From: Callaeas wilsoni
Taxonomy: Eukaryota; Chordata; Aves; Passeriformes; Callaeidae
Length of the DNA: 64,000 bases
Reading direction: 5' to 3'
Assembly (NCBI GenBank): GCA_013398955.1
Contig: VWPU01012288.1
Span: forward strand, 184,999 to 248,998
Shown one piece after another: positions 1-14,332 of the stretch. Each line of letters begins with the position of its first letter. Position 1 is the first letter of the stretch. Below the pieces are notes generated by a model. That model worked only from the letters and a program-made list of their open reading frames with translations, was not told where the DNA came from and ran no database searches. A program made the position numbers and the translations under genes.

Positions 1-128
1 TGGGAGGGAGCCCAGATGCTGGGTCCTGCCACTCCACCCATCCGAGCCGCCTGGGATGCTGCTGGGAGCAGGAAGGGTGTTACATCTCCTTTCTTCCTGC
101 ACACACACAACAAAACTGCCCACTGGAG

Positions 129-168
129 AAAAAAAAAAAAGAAAAAAAAAAGGAAAAAAAAAAAGAGG
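129..168. repeat. A-rich simple repeat
   Basis: Three runs of about 9-13 A residues are separated by single or paired G residues. Nothing retroposon-like was recognised immediately upstream, so this is called only a simple repeat. Confidence 0.9.
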
Positions 169-3100
169 CTTTGATTCCACTTGTAAGGGACCCTGGTGAT
201 GCTATAAACCTGCATCCCAAGGCAAAAGGCAATCTGCATCCAAGCCCATTAGCTCCTCCTGATGTGGATACCCCAGAAAAGCTTTACCACGGGTGGGGGC
301 TTGGAAGTGCACATGAATGGGGGAGAAGGGCAGTGGAAATGCTAGGACTGAGTGGGGGGGGGTTGTGGGAAAAAGCAGAGCCCAGCACAAGGTACCAGAG
401 GGTGAGTGGGAGGGAATGAGAGCAGACACGTACTCGACAATTATAGCTGCATTTTGAGCAGCTCCAGCAAAACGTGGTGCTGTGTGCTACAGCAGAGAGA
501 AGAGCCAGAGGCGCTGAGGAAGCCGGGTTTCGTTCCCCCTCGGATCCCACGGGGGACAGGAGCAGAAGGCGGACACAGGAAGCCAAGGGAGGTGGTGAAA
601 ACGAGGAATCCTATTTTTGTAACTTAAGAGGAGCTATGGGTAATTCACTTCAACATTCACTTGGCGTGGAGCTCTTCACACACCATCTGGGGGAGGAGCT
701 GCACGGTCTCCACTCCTCTACCACCATCCCCAAAGCAGAAAACCTCCCTGAAGCATCATCCACCTCTCCTGTGCCTCAGCATTGCTCTGTTCCAGCAGCA
801 CCTTTGTAGCCACTCTCCCCTCAGCTTTTCCCTTCCCAGAACAGATTTTTTAGAGAGAAGGTCACCAGAACCAGCAGAAAATGTGCTGGTTGACAGAGGC
901 TAAGCACAACAAGGCAACAGAACACTTGCCACAGATAATTTATCACAGCTACACAGTGGCACTGCTGAGAGAATGCACACACGGACTTTTGCAGTCTCTC
1001 TCTTTTGGTTATTAAAAGGGCCAATTAGCACATAAATTGAGCTGTGAATACTGAAAGGGATTTGAAAACAGTAATAATTAAAGAGCAGGACAGTAACTGG
1101 GCTCATGAGCTGCCCCTCATCTTCCCTGGCCTGCTTGCCAAGCTGCTCACATATGGATGGAAGAACAGCAGCAGTGCTCATTAACTGCGCCGTGGTACTC
1201 AGGAGCATCCGTGCCCTGCCAGCCCCATGCTTGCAAGCACAGAGGCTCCCTGGCCCTTGTTGAGACACGCTAGTTATTTGGACTTCTCTAACTTTGCACA
1301 GCACTGAGTGCCCAAGAAAACTCCTCCCCTCCACCCCCCAAAACACCAAAGGATCCATAGGCAATCCCTCATCTCAGCTAGATGGTGGGACCAAACCCTG
1401 AAAAGGAAGGGGCAATAATGCCAGGGAAAGGAAAAACGCCAAAGCTCAGCACCCCACCTGGCTTTCCCTGCGTCAGCCACTGACTAATGAGGAGTATCTA
1501 ATGGCAAACGATGTTCTCAGTCCTTAAGCTGTTCCCCAAGGAAACTGTCAGCATCTTTTATTTACAGACTGACGACAATCCCTAGGGAAAACAATGCCGA
1601 CTCCTACGTGGAGCATGGGAAATGTATATCTTTTTAATCACCACAGCACTGATTCATCTTCAAGGCTGGTACCGTTTCCACTCTTTGTTGCTCTGAAGTG
1701 ACTGCAGTGATACAGCTCCCCTGTGAATACCACTGACTCTCAACTACAATATTTACTATTAGGATGGCTAAATACACTCACATGCAGGCAGCTCCATCCT
1801 GACCCCAGGGGCAAGGTCCCCTCGGCTCTCTCATACAAGGAAGCTTAGCAAGGAAGGGAGAAGGAAGCTGGACCCACTGTGCACTGAGTATAAAAGATGA
1901 CAGGCCCACAAATGTTGAATGGACAAAGTTTAATAAAGAAGTCACCAAGATTTCCATGCATGTTTCATACATATAAATTAGAACATTGATCAAGCAATGT
2001 TCTCCCTTCCTCATTTGAAACCTACCAGTTTGATGACTTACTATAAAAACCACCTTTGGCCAAAAAAGAGGGAAAACTAAAATACCACAGGGAAAAAAAA
2101 AAAAGACTGGAACTTATTTAGGAATAAACATCTGTAATCATGAAAACAATGGCATATTTCTACTCCATTTAGCACTGTGTGATTCTTCTATGCGCCAGGC
2201 TGATGCAGCTACAAAGCTCCATCTCCCAATGCCTTGCAACCAGCAATATCAAGTAGAGGCACAAATACACCCCCATAGACAAGATCAAAAAGCAAGGTTC
2301 AGCCTGTTACACAGCCAAGTCCGCCAAAACAGGAGCCAAAAACTCCCAGGTAAGGCTTAAAAGAGAGTAAGACTCAAACCTATGAACTCTTTCAGACAGG
2401 CTGTAGACAAGTAGAGCACAACAGAAAGGCTGGGGTTCTTCTGTGGTACTACAAAAAATACGGGGTAATTAATACCATGTATAGACTCTGCCACATCAGT
2501 TTCCTGGTCACCTCTAATGTGAAGAACTTTTAACAAGAAAAGTGAGAGTCCATCAAATTCATGCAGGCAGTAAACAGCTTTGAAATTAGTGTGAGCCAAG
2601 TTCCCTTGAAGAGAGGTACATGCTTGAGAGAGACAATTACAGAGGAGGCAAACAGATTTATATCAGCTGCTTTAGCATTAAATCTCTTCAGAGCTTTTAA
2701 AAACATTAAATTGAGACCTTATTAAAAATTCGGCATTTTTATTTCACCAGATTAATGACACTTAAAGTACTAAATTCAATCTGTAGTTTCAAACACCACC
2801 AACAAACACAGCTCTATCTAAGTGTAATTAAAGAACTAGTCATCATTTTGGAGAAAATTTCTGGACACACACCAGCAAGCTTGATAAATGAAAGGAACTC
2901 ACACTCACATGGGCATTTGAGAACATTTTTTTTCCCCCTTTCTGTGTACAATGAAATATCTTGGTATCATTTCATTATAAAACAGTTTAACTGAAGGAAC
3001 TGAAGGCTCACAGCAGGCTTCACTGCTACCACTAATTAATTATCATTTATTGGAGACTTTGCATTTGTATGTTTTGGCTGCAGAAGTTGCAAGTCTGAGA

Positions 3101-4708
3101 GGTTTTGCTTAAACAGTAGATTGCCAGTTTTGCACTAAATCAGCGAGAGCTTTTGTTTCAATTTTTACTTGAGGGGAAGAGATCTAGTCCTGTTGTCACA
3201 GAGGCATATTGCTTTATAAGGCACAGATCCACTTTCACTCTCTTTTCAAGAGATAATTAAATATGTAGAAACACCATGCACAGTGGCATGCTATCTTAAA
3301 GCAAACACTGGAACATGTATTCAGAATGTGGTGCTTTCAGTAAAAGAAAAAAGGCTTCAAATTACCCTTTTTAGCAAGTCAGAAAAGAGCAAAATATTTA
3401 ATCCAGCCTTGTCTAGAAGAGAAGATACAAATAGCTCAGTAGTATAATATACTTTGTAGTGGAATTTCTACAACATGTTAAAGATCTCCTATTTCCCCAA
3501 TAGCTTAAGACACAACAAATTAAATACTCATACACTGATGATGTTTGTCCTGCCTCTAGCTTTCCTAACCTAGTTGAGAATATCCTGTAGACTGTGAGAA
3601 CATCTAATACAAAATTTAATCAAGTGTTTGACTGAGGTACAGTTGAAATCCTGGCCTACATATATGGAAAAAAAACCCCTCAACCGTAAATGACAAATCA
3701 CATCACTGAAGCTATTGCCAGGAAAGCGAGTCACTTAAGAACAGCTAAAATATAGTAGACACATGCCTACACTCACTAATGAGAAGGAATAGCAGTCATG
3801 TATCTGCACAGGCATGCAGTTTAGAAAGTACAGTAAGAGACTGGGAAGCCTGATTTTCAACTGAATGATACATGATTTTGGCAATTCCCTTCTTTGTTTT
3901 GCTCCCCCATTACCAAATGAAGATGAAGATCTTCAAGGTACAACAAATATCTGATCTGGTGACAAAAGCCCAGGGAATTCCAGCCCAGAAAGGCACTTAT
4001 ACAAGAAGCGTAACTGAGACTGACTGCTCAGTGCTTTTTTCTTCATCATCACCTGTGAAACTCCCTTGTGTTTGAAGAAGCCACGTTAGCCACCTGTTAG
4101 TGCTATTAACATTTATGTTGTTGCTGTTTTAAAGCCCAGGAAATCCTACATTTCCTTGTTGCCTTTTATAAAACACAAACAAGCTATTTACAGCAGGACC
4201 TGATACTTTTCCCCTAAGAAATGAAGATTCAAAACATTTTCAAACATGGTAATTTTAAAAGCATCTAGGAAACTTTAATTTCTTGCTGCCATTAGAAAAT
4301 AAACTATCAAAGCAGAGTCCAAACCAACAACAAAAAAAAGAGGATAAACCTGAGTTTACGGGGTCATTTTCAGGAAATCACAGGTCAGTCCCACCTAGCA
4401 CCAGCACCACATCCTTCTTTAACAAGGAGATGTAAAATGTATTTAGGGGATATAAACACAAGGAAAAGATACAGCAGAGTATCCACAACACCTGCCAAAT
4501 GTCACATCAGCAGGTTGCTGGGTGTGCCATGTCCCAAACCTGCAGCGGCTCGGTGGGACAGATCTCTCCTCCCTTGGGTACAGCCTCAGGTATATGTGTT
4601 GTTTGCATGTTTAAGGACACCTGAAACAGAGGGAGATTCTCAAGTGGCTGGTTACATCTGTGTGGCTGAAGCAAAGATGATGGGCTTTCTCCCTCCCCGT
4701 GCATACTC

Positions 4709-4746
4709 TCTGACTTCATGGTTCTTTCTTTACTCATGAAGTCAGA
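4709..4746. repeat. Perfect 12-bp inverted repeat with 14-nt loop
   Basis: The left arm TCTGACTTCATG (4709-4720) is exactly complementary to the right arm CATGAAGTCAGA (4735-4746). The 14-nt spacer is pyrimidine-rich. Pairing does not extend beyond the arms on either side. It could form a hairpin in DNA or in the intron 3 transcript. No function is known, and it may be chance. Confidence 0.8.
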
Positions 4747-7700
4747 CAGTTGTGGGAAGAAATAGCTTTTTCTTCCTTCAGACTCACAGACATATAGAAC
4801 AACTGCTTCAAAACAGAAATACAACTTTTCTCTGGAAAAACTATGTTTTTTGTTACATTCTGGTACAGACTGAACACCATTCTACTTTTTCCAAGCAGTG
4901 CTCATGTCATGTAAACCTAAGAAAAGGGAGAGGAGGAGAGGGAGTGAAGTTCTTCTATTATTTATCAGCCACACAGTCTAGTGTTTACCCCCACAAGCTA
5001 TTTCAGAGATCTATGGATACAGCATCTGCAGAAGATTTCCTCTCATTAATACTTTCAACCATGATGACTTACAACACAACACTAAATTTACACACCACTG
5101 AATGCTGTGAATTTTTGGGTTTGTCCTCAGAAATTATTCAAAAAATTAGATTCCTTTGCCTTCATGTCATAACAGTGTGCTACAAAGTAGGATATATACA
5201 CTGCACATTTATCAAAGCTCATAAGTTATTGATGTGACTCTTAAAGACCAAGCTGATAAAGCCATTCCACTTTTGGTGATTTACTTAATTATACTTTAGG
5301 TACATTTTACTTATTATTCTGTTGCCTACAACCAATTTTTAAGGAAACATTGCATGTATTCCTTTTTAACTGGAAGCAATCAAAATTGCTCTACAAATGC
5401 AGTTTTACGAAAGAGCAGAGGTCTTTTGACAGGAATCTCAATTACTTGTTTCAAAGCAGTGGGTAATAATCAGGAGAAAAGAATAATACTCATCATCACC
5501 TCTTTACAGTCCTTTGACTACTCATTTGTTTATATCACAACAGCATCTAAATCAAAGACCACAGACATTTGCTAGTTGTTTGACAGGTAAGTGTAATTTG
5601 GGCACTTATCCACCTGCCTGTTCTTGCTAAAAAGCTGTTTCCAAACTGCCCCAGAAAGCCCCGAACACACCAGGGTACTCCCTTTCAAAGCACATGCTCC
5701 TTTTCTGTTATCTGACACAAACCCAACATTGTGTCCTGCATTCCACTGTGAAAATTGTGCCCTTGGAATTCCCCTCCATGCCAGGTGGGAGGAGGTAAGC
5801 AGCAGAGCAGTCACCTAAGCTGGTTCCTCCTAAAGGGAAAGTCAGGAGGCGAGAACAATGCACGTACAAAACAAGAGGGGCAGAAGGGAAGTGAGTCAGG
5901 GTTGCCGGAAAATATTTACTTGCAGATTTGAACACAAAGGAATCTCAAGCATTCCTTGCCTGTGCAGTGGATTTGTTGCCGCAGGCTATTTAAGGTAGAA
6001 ATCTGCCATATTTATCCTCCAGCCATGTCAGTTCAAGTTACTCCCCCGGGGCCCTGACAGCACAACATCAATTTGCAAGACATGCCCAGCTGTGCAAGGA
6101 GGCTACACCATCTTACCTTAGGAAGGAAGTTCATGCCTAAATCCTTTTCAAGACAGCAAGAGAGAAATTGTTAATGATCTTGAAGCAAGGATGGCAGAAG
6201 CAGGAAGCCTGAGCCTCCCAGCTACACCAAAATTGGTTTGTGGGACCCTCAGCAAGTTGCCCAGTTTTACGTCTCAGTTCTCCCTTCTAATACCTACCCA
6301 CACACTTAATACACATGTGTACAGCTGACAGAAGGCTGGAAAACTCTTCCAGAAGGCAGCCAGGGTGAAATGTCAGAGCTTCAAAGCAGTAGCAAAACAT
6401 GTTCCAGAGGTCTTTCAGACTAATATTATTCTTCCAGTAGGTGTGGTGGCAGAGGGGGATCACCATGTTTTCCAAGTGCTGCTCTGGAAGCTATGCCAGG
6501 CATCTTCAACACAGTAATCTCAGGATATGGGATTGACTCAGACTCCTGCATGCTGGACAAAGAAGCCAGCAGGACCCCAGGGGTGAAAATGAGCAAGGAC
6601 CAGATGAATCACTTCCCTGTGCAACATCTCCTCCTGCATGACTCTTCTCTAGCGGACACACTACCAGCTGAGGATGAGGGAGTGCTGGTTTCTTGAACTG
6701 AGAAAGAAAGGCCAAGCCTTCTGCACCACAAACACACCTTGCAAGTGAAAGGCACAGCTTGCTAAACGTTTTGCAAACCTGTCAGCCAGTGCTGACAGCT
6801 GCAGCCGACACGGTATCCTGGAGAAGGGCGGGGACGCTGTCACTGCAAAGTAGCCAAGAGCACCTCACATTTAGCCCTTGTGCTTTAAGGAGCCCTGCTA
6901 CAAAGAGCCTTCCCCTGCCACAGACGTCAGGGTGGGAATCGAGATGCTTGAGAAATGTGCTGGAGTATTGCAAACACCCACAGTATCATAGCAGCAACAT
7001 GGCTTCAGCACTTCATGCCTGCAACGAGATACTGCTGATAATTAGCACTGAAAACACTACTGCTATAAACCACTGCGCTACTTGTGTCATTAGTGCTAGC
7101 CCTAGTTTGGGGCAGGTTGAAGATGGGCATTAATAAAATCATCTTGTATCTCCCATGGTCCTTCGGGTATACGTCCAAGCAAGCCAGGAGTTAAACATTA
7201 AAATTATAGTACTTTTGACACCTGAAATATTTTCCATCAGCATCAGAGTGCCCAGATAATTTATATATCAGAAATATGATTTGGCAGGATTAAATCTGAA
7301 AATGATATATCAAGGATTTGTTATTGGAAGGGAAAACATTTGCAGCATACAACAGACCAACAGAAGAAAAGCCTGAATTGCTGTGATGAATAATGCATAT
7401 TGCCTATGGTACTAATTAACCTTGTACTCCAGTTGGATATTACGGAACAATAAGGCTAATCTGAATGTGGCCTGACACTCCTCCCAATGGCATTTGGAAA
7501 TCAGTCTTTGAAACATGTAAAATTTGAATTTGTTAAACCAGAAGCCTTTGCTCAATAAACTTCCAGGAGGAGTATTTCTGCATCTCTATATTCATAGCCC
7601 ACACTGTTTTCACGCATGGATGTGGCATGAAACACTGAAGGTGACTCCACGACCGGAAATGTTCTAGCTTGGCTTTCCATGGGCCCTCATCCCCCTGCGA

Positions 7701-9680
7701 GCAGCATGCAAGCAATAACAACGTGCCTCCCACTAAATCCCACAGTGTGCACTCAATCCTACCGACAGAACTGCAGTGTGACAGTTGTGCTGCCTCTGCA
7801 TCTTCCCAACCAGAGTGGCAAAATACCTACAAGTAAGCTCACTGAAAATGAACAGTACAACTTCTAAGCTGGTGCTTTTATGCCTCCAGCCTAAGAGAAA
7901 ATACCTTCATCTGAAAATATTAATTCTAGTTTGGGCTGATTTTGCTTTTCTTGTACAATACTAATTTTCTTCTTAGCCCAGAGCTGCACATGGTATTAAA
8001 CACAGACGCCACATAAGAGGCATCGTGTTTTTAGTTGTGCGCACAGTGGCCACAAAGTACAGCAAAGTGACTCGCACATACCTGAACGACTGAAGACACA
8101 GAAGGAGTCATGCACGGGTATCTTGATAAACACTTTTTGTGTCAGTTTACAGAGTCATGGAATCAAGTTTCCAGATAACACTGGCCAGTGTTTTACATAC
8201 CAAGGTCTGATCTAGCATAGTCTTTTATTGGGAAAAAAGCCAACAACAAACTAAACCCACAACAAAAAAACCTCAAAACAAACAAACAAAATAGGAGAAA
8301 AAAAGAGGTCACCAAATCAAACACTCCCACAATATTTTGGAAGGGCAGGATTTGGCAGGGGGCACTTCCCCCCCAGTGCACTTAACATGCTACATTTCAG
8401 AGCCAGTGCATGACCCACTGCCTTCACCATCAGGATGATACAACTCGTCAATGCCATTAGCCACGCTTAGAGCTCAGTCAATAACAGACTCACACAATCA
8501 TTTCACTAGTCTCTGAGCACCAGATTTCCATCTGGCAGCCATCCCACACAGCCCAGCAAAAACACACCAGGAGACGTCTGACCTGACTGCTGAGTACTGT
8601 GTTACTGATGCATCCAGGAGACAAGAGCCTGAAGACATCAATGATAAGGATGCCAAGAGCAGAGCTCTTGCTCAGTTGAGCACACAGCATCACAGCAACA
8701 CCTTAGGGAAGGCTTCCTATGATGCACCAAGTCCTGCAGGCAGGCTCAAGGGCTGCTATGCCATTTTAAACTAATTAGAGTGAGAAGTGACTCAAAACTT
8801 CTTCCATACTCTTTCCAATGGAGAGCAGCACAGAAACAGGTGGATGAACTTTAGCCCCTGTCCCCCTTCGTGAGATGAGAAAAAGACAACTACAAAATAC
8901 TAGAAACTCTGATATTTGGGAGGTTTGGAGGAGATCAGGATCAGACCACTTGCTGACAAATAGGTCTGATCTGAGTTACACCAATTATCATGAACTAAAT
9001 TTCTTTCCCATTGGCTGTGGTCTGCTGGCAGTCAGCACAACACTTAATAAAGATCTAGGCCAGGAAATCATTTAGTTAACATATCATAAAGGATTATCAT
9101 CTCCCTCCCCACCAAAATCAATGACAAAATCCCCACTGACTACAGAAAGCAAAAGATCACGCTGCAACTAGTTTCTGCCAGGAAACCTGCAACCAGATGT
9201 ATCAGTCTGGCAGCACTACCCTGCAGCAAGGTCTCTCAGTGTTATTTCTGCCAGGCTCACTAGTGCAGGCACCAACAGGATGGTTTCTTTCTCTCTGTAG
9301 TACTAGTTAGACTCTCAATCTGGACCGAAAGGCCTTTGCACATGAATGATCGATTAAGTCTCTCGAGCATAAACTTGTCTCTGCATCTGCCTGTGTGGGC
9401 CCACACTGTCCTGACTCAAGCCATATCTGTAGGCACTACCGCCATCTAAATTCCCTGCTGACAGCTTTGTTGAAGGATGCTACTGCTGTCACAACACAAG
9501 AGCAGGTCCTAGCTGCTGTGACACTTCATTTGTCTGGGCAGCAGCAATGCCTGGAAGGATGACTGCCCTGTTTTAGTGGAAGTATGCAAGACAATCAAGG
9601 CCAGCTAAGCAAACGAGTTTTGACACATTAAATCATGCTTGAACTGTGAGAACAAAGAAAAATAATGTAAAAGCTCTTCT

Positions 9681-9697
9681 AAAAAAAAAAAAAAAAA
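9681..9697. repeat. Poly-A homopolymer run
   Basis: There are 17 consecutive A residues, followed shortly by another A-rich run. On the minus strand it reads as poly-T within intron 3. No retroposed body was recognised next to it. Confidence 0.9.
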
Positions 9698-12600
9698 CAC
9701 AACTAAAAAAAACCTTTACAAGTAAATAAATAATATGGGCCAGTCTTGTGCCCAGGGAGGGGAGAAAAGCTTTTATCTGAGCCTGACTGAGGACTTTGGG
9801 TAGGCACAGAAGGAAAAATTCTTTTGCAAGACACACACCTGCATAGCTTTGTAGCCATTTCCATGCATTTCGCTTCTAGAAAGAGTCTCTTGCTGATCAC
9901 CTGCTTTGGCAGTGAAAGAGCATCAAATGCTCGAGCAAAAAGCAGACTCAAAATCAGGTAGGACAGGAAGAGTGAAATCCCATCACCCGTCTGCTTACCC
10001 CTTACCAGCACACTGACGTGTCTACAAACGCCCTGACCAACATCTGACTTGGTACTGGAGGGTCCCATGACTGTTTTTGCCACAGTACTCTGTGAGCCTT
10101 AAGCCATTTTTTCCTCAAATTCCCTCTGCAGGCACTTTGCTCTAGACACTGCAGCCTGCAATGACAACACTCAATCTGCTGCAAGTCAATGATTGCAATG
10201 CAGGAAATCCCAGCAGCACAGGGTCACAGGGCATCTGTGGACCTTGGCAATTATCCATGGCATCTCCCCATCATCCTGGACCTCCTCCTGCCTGCTGTGA
10301 ATTTCTTCCAGTAATTAACATGCCCAATTGCCTTGGATTTATACTAATAAAACACTGGCTCCTGTCCCAAGATTCCAACACTGCTGTCGCTTCTTGAACC
10401 CGCGCAGAGCCCCAGCAGTAATGAAGTCCACAGTCCTAGCTCTATTACTGCCTGGGTTGCAGGCTATTTGAGAAGCAGTTTGGAGCTGGGAAGCTCCAGC
10501 CCGCAGGTTGCTTCCGCCAAATTACAAATTAGCACATTCCCCATGCTCTGCAGTAATTAAAAAGCTTCCTTTCCAGGCAGCTTTCGAAGGCAACACTGTG
10601 ACCTCTGTCACCATTGCAAGGGGATGACAGACTGACCAACTCGGTGTAGGATCTCTAATGCATTATTTGTGGAATTAGTACTGTACCAGAGCGACTCTTC
10701 AGCCCACGCAGGAGACAGTCATTCCACTTGGATGGCAACTGTCACTTGGAGCTCAACAAAGATCATGCTGGCTCCCTAGACAGGCTCGTTTTATTCAAGT
10801 AATACCAGTCACACACATGCAGAGGGACTGGACAGTCTGCTGGGACAGGAGATGCTTTTTTATATATAGGCAGAGGGTCTGGTACTCAGTAATGCTGAGG
10901 TTTTGGCAGTGAAATGGACCCATGGGCAGACACAGATTCCTTGGCACAGCTGCCACACTAGGCAGAGCGTCAAGTTGATGTGAGAGTCCTGTTCAGAAAA
11001 TGTCCTGTTCAGACCTCTAGGCCAAGTGGTTTTTGAAAGAAAGCATCTAACTGAGGTACAAAAGCAAGCTTTTTGAAATGACAATTTCAGTTCAAATTCC
11101 ATCTCTAGAGGCATGTTAAGTTCAGTGTTACTTCCCAATGAATCCACCGGGAGATGAATGACCTTAAAAGGGTTTTAGGTTAGTCTAAGAGCACAAAAAG
11201 AGCACATGAGATCAAGTACAGCACTGATACCCAAAATCCTGGTTCACATTCTAGTCTCTGAATGGCACTGAGTAACTCAGTCTCCAGACCAAGGCTGTCG
11301 TTTTTAAAATTAGGAATAGCAACTCTGACCTACTTCACAAAGTGGGTAGCTCAAGATCCAACAGAGGAAAGCCCTCTGTATGACCTGGAAGCGGTTTTAA
11401 TAGTCTGTATTAACTATTTCTTTTCTCACATGGAAACACTCACTTCTCAAGTGGCAGCAAAACTACTCACAAGCTACTCAAAGACTACCACGAGGACTTG
11501 GCTCAGGATACCCCTCCAAGTCTCACTGCAAGAATGGGTCACATCCCTTGTCAGCACTACCTCCAGTGCTACACTGGTCAGGCAAACCTGTCAGGGAAGC
11601 TGAGGGCACCACCATCACTACCACAACGCGCTGTACAAGGATCATGAAGATGCAGATGAAGATGCTCTGCTGATGTGTCTCCTCTCCCACCCATCCTGCT
11701 TCCAGGAATATAACTGTGGGTGGCATGAGAAAGCATGAGGGTAGGGATAGTCTTGTTTTATCACCCCCACCAGAGGGTTTGTCCTGATATTGCCACTTAT
11801 TCTTAAAGCCTGAATTTTCAGGAGAAGGGGAGTAGAATTTTCTTGGCATTAAATTGATTGACTGCAATTTACAGTGAGAAGAAAGTTGTCATCTTAAATC
11901 CCAGTTCTTCAAACTTCAGCTTTTTTTTTAAGGACATTAATTCATAAAGACAGGTGTATGAAAGTAATAAGGGACATCCACAAGCCTGGAATTGCCCCTT
12001 TTGTCTTGGTTTTTTTTTCCTCTAATCGGTTTTGGGTATACTTTTTGGGGTTTATATAGCACCTACCGCTCTGAGTTTGCTCCAGTATTAATAACCTCTT
12101 AACCACCCTGAGGGAAATCAAAGATGGAAGCACATTGCTCATACATACAATTCTGTCTATACTAGATTAACTTCTTCAGTGACTGAAAATGAGCAATTTT
12201 CCAGCAAAATAAATGAGTATCTCTTTTACTATAAAGAGCAGATTCAACTCTTTCTACAGACGTATGTATCACAGTCTCTTTGCTCTTACTTCATTCTACT
12301 GAACACTTACCTTGTAAAGGATAGAAGTTTATTCAGCTAAAGAAATAAAATGAAATGTAAGCTGTGAATCTGTTCATACAAGGCACAACTGTAGCTTGCT
12401 TTTGTGGAACCTGGATTTCAACCTCAATTTTAACCCAGAGCAAGTGGAAATGGCCAAGATGTAAAGCATGCAGAGAGAAAAGCTTATTATTGAAATGTCA
12501 ACACATCATTAACTACTGCTAAGTGTTTCTAAATGAGAAATACAAAACTGAAAACCCAAATTATGAGCAAAACAATAGTACCACTTCATTTTAACACCCC

Positions 12601-14195
12601 ATATAAATTAGGTGAAATGAGGGTTCTGACAAATGAGCTCCAGCAGACCCTTGGCAGTTCAAGTGGTTGCAGCCACCCTTTTGCTAAAGATCACCATCCA
12701 GGGAGAGTGCCCCCAGGCCAGGACATCAAGGCAAGCACTCCATTGATCACATCAATCATGGGCAAACCATCCAGTTCTGCAGAGCCAGCAGCAGCTTCCA
12801 GCACTAGGACAGAGGGGGCAGCTGGGGACAGCCGTATCTTAAATCAAGGCAATTAAACTCACTGCATAGGCAACAAGTATTCATGCACTTTATCCTTAGT
12901 GTTTCTCCAGAGTCCTTAATTGTTTGTAAAACCCGCAATTAATAAGTGAGCTGTTTCCAAGCTATTCAAAGTCGAAGGTGGCAATCAAAGGAACCTAACC
13001 ACACCATGGCCAACCCTCTTTTTGTCCTGCAACACCTCTGCCATCCCCTAATTTAACAAATTTCCTAATCTACCAGTGGATGCCATGTGTTCAAGAATGA
13101 TAAAACTAAACAAAGGCACCATTCAAGTAAATATCATTTAGTTATCTAGGACCAGACTAAAAAGCATGCCCTAAGATCTGTCCCAAAATATCTTATGGCT
13201 AAGAAGCAAACATGACCTTCACAGTTTACACTTCTGAAGCCATTTCCAAAGCTTATTTTATTTGCACTGCTCAATCTATACTTTGTGAAGGGAATAAAGT
13301 ACTTCTTAACTGTCCTTCTGAAAGGTGACTGCACAGCAGCCAGACTGCAAAGAACAGGAAGGTTAAACTGGTCAAAGTAACAGCCTAAAAGCATCGCTGC
13401 AGAACGAGGAAGAGATCTTCAGTCATTGGGGTTACGATATACGAGGTAGTGCGGAAAGTTACAGCTCATTAGTAAAGCACAAAGTATTGCACATAGAGGG
13501 ACACCGTGCCTCCTATAATAATGAGGGCAAATATACACACACAAAACAAAGAGAGTAATATTTTATCAGTCTTGCTGCAATACAATTTTGATCTGTGCAA
13601 AACACTTCCCCGCTCTTGTTAATTATTTCAGCTGCAGAACAAAACACCTAAATACATACATGCACACACCTCTCTACAGAATAAAACCCATTCTCCCTAC
13701 AGTGACAACTGCATTTTGCATTCAAGTGACTTTCTTTACATTTGAAAAGATAATACACACTGTGTGGCCAAAAATTCAGCTATTCTGACACTGGCTGGGT
13801 TTCTGACTAATTAAAATTAACTAGGTACTTCAGCTCATAATTATATAAACACCTAGCATGCTATACTCCCAGCCAATTTGGTTTTAATCAGAAAAACGCA
13901 CAAGAAGTATGAATGATGGGCAAAGAACTCCCTGGAGGGGCAACTGTATTTCCAAATTCAGTATTCTCCATATACCAAATATTTCCATCAATGTTTTTCT
14001 TGCCATGTAATCACCTCCCAGTAGAACAATTAAAAAGAGATTTTTTCTTTGTTTTTTCATCCCTAGACTTTGCTTGCTTTCCACTCCACTACAAAGGTAA
14101 AAGAACACTTGCCTTATCCACCTGAGTCCCAGATGGGAAGTCTCCCACAAGACAGGCAAGATTTAGTAGTATGCTGCCTTTCTAGCATAGGTAAC

Positions 14196-14277
14196 AAGGA
14201 GGAGGGAGAGAGGGAGAGCGAAAGGGGGGGGGAGAGAGACAGAGAGAGAGAGAGACAGAGAGAGAGAGAGACAGAGA

Positions 14278-14311
<34 letters not shown>

Positions 14312-14332
14312 CAGAGAGAGAGAGAGACAGAA
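14196..14332. repeat. GA-rich purine microsatellite
   Basis: This is about 137 bp of almost pure purine. It begins as irregular AAGGAGGAGGGAGAG, passes through a G9 run, then becomes GA dinucleotides interrupted at intervals by a GACAGA variant. The C of the GACAGA units and one C near 14219 are the only pyrimidines. Spurious frames on both strands read through it as Arg/Glu or Ser/Leu repeats. Mirror-symmetric purine tracts of this sort can adopt triplex (H-DNA) structure, and the tract is likely to be length-polymorphic. Confidence 0.95.

Noticed and set aside
4752..5237. 161-codon plus-strand frame
   Set aside because: It has no recognisable domain and AT-driven composition, and lies inside an intron of a gene on the other strand. 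Chance open frames of this length are expected in 64 kb.
13430..13520. Possible mariner-type terminal repeat (TATACGAGGTAGTGCGGAAA)
   Set aside because: The opening looks slightly like a mariner end at a TA site, but I found no inverted partner copy nearby and no transposase remnant.
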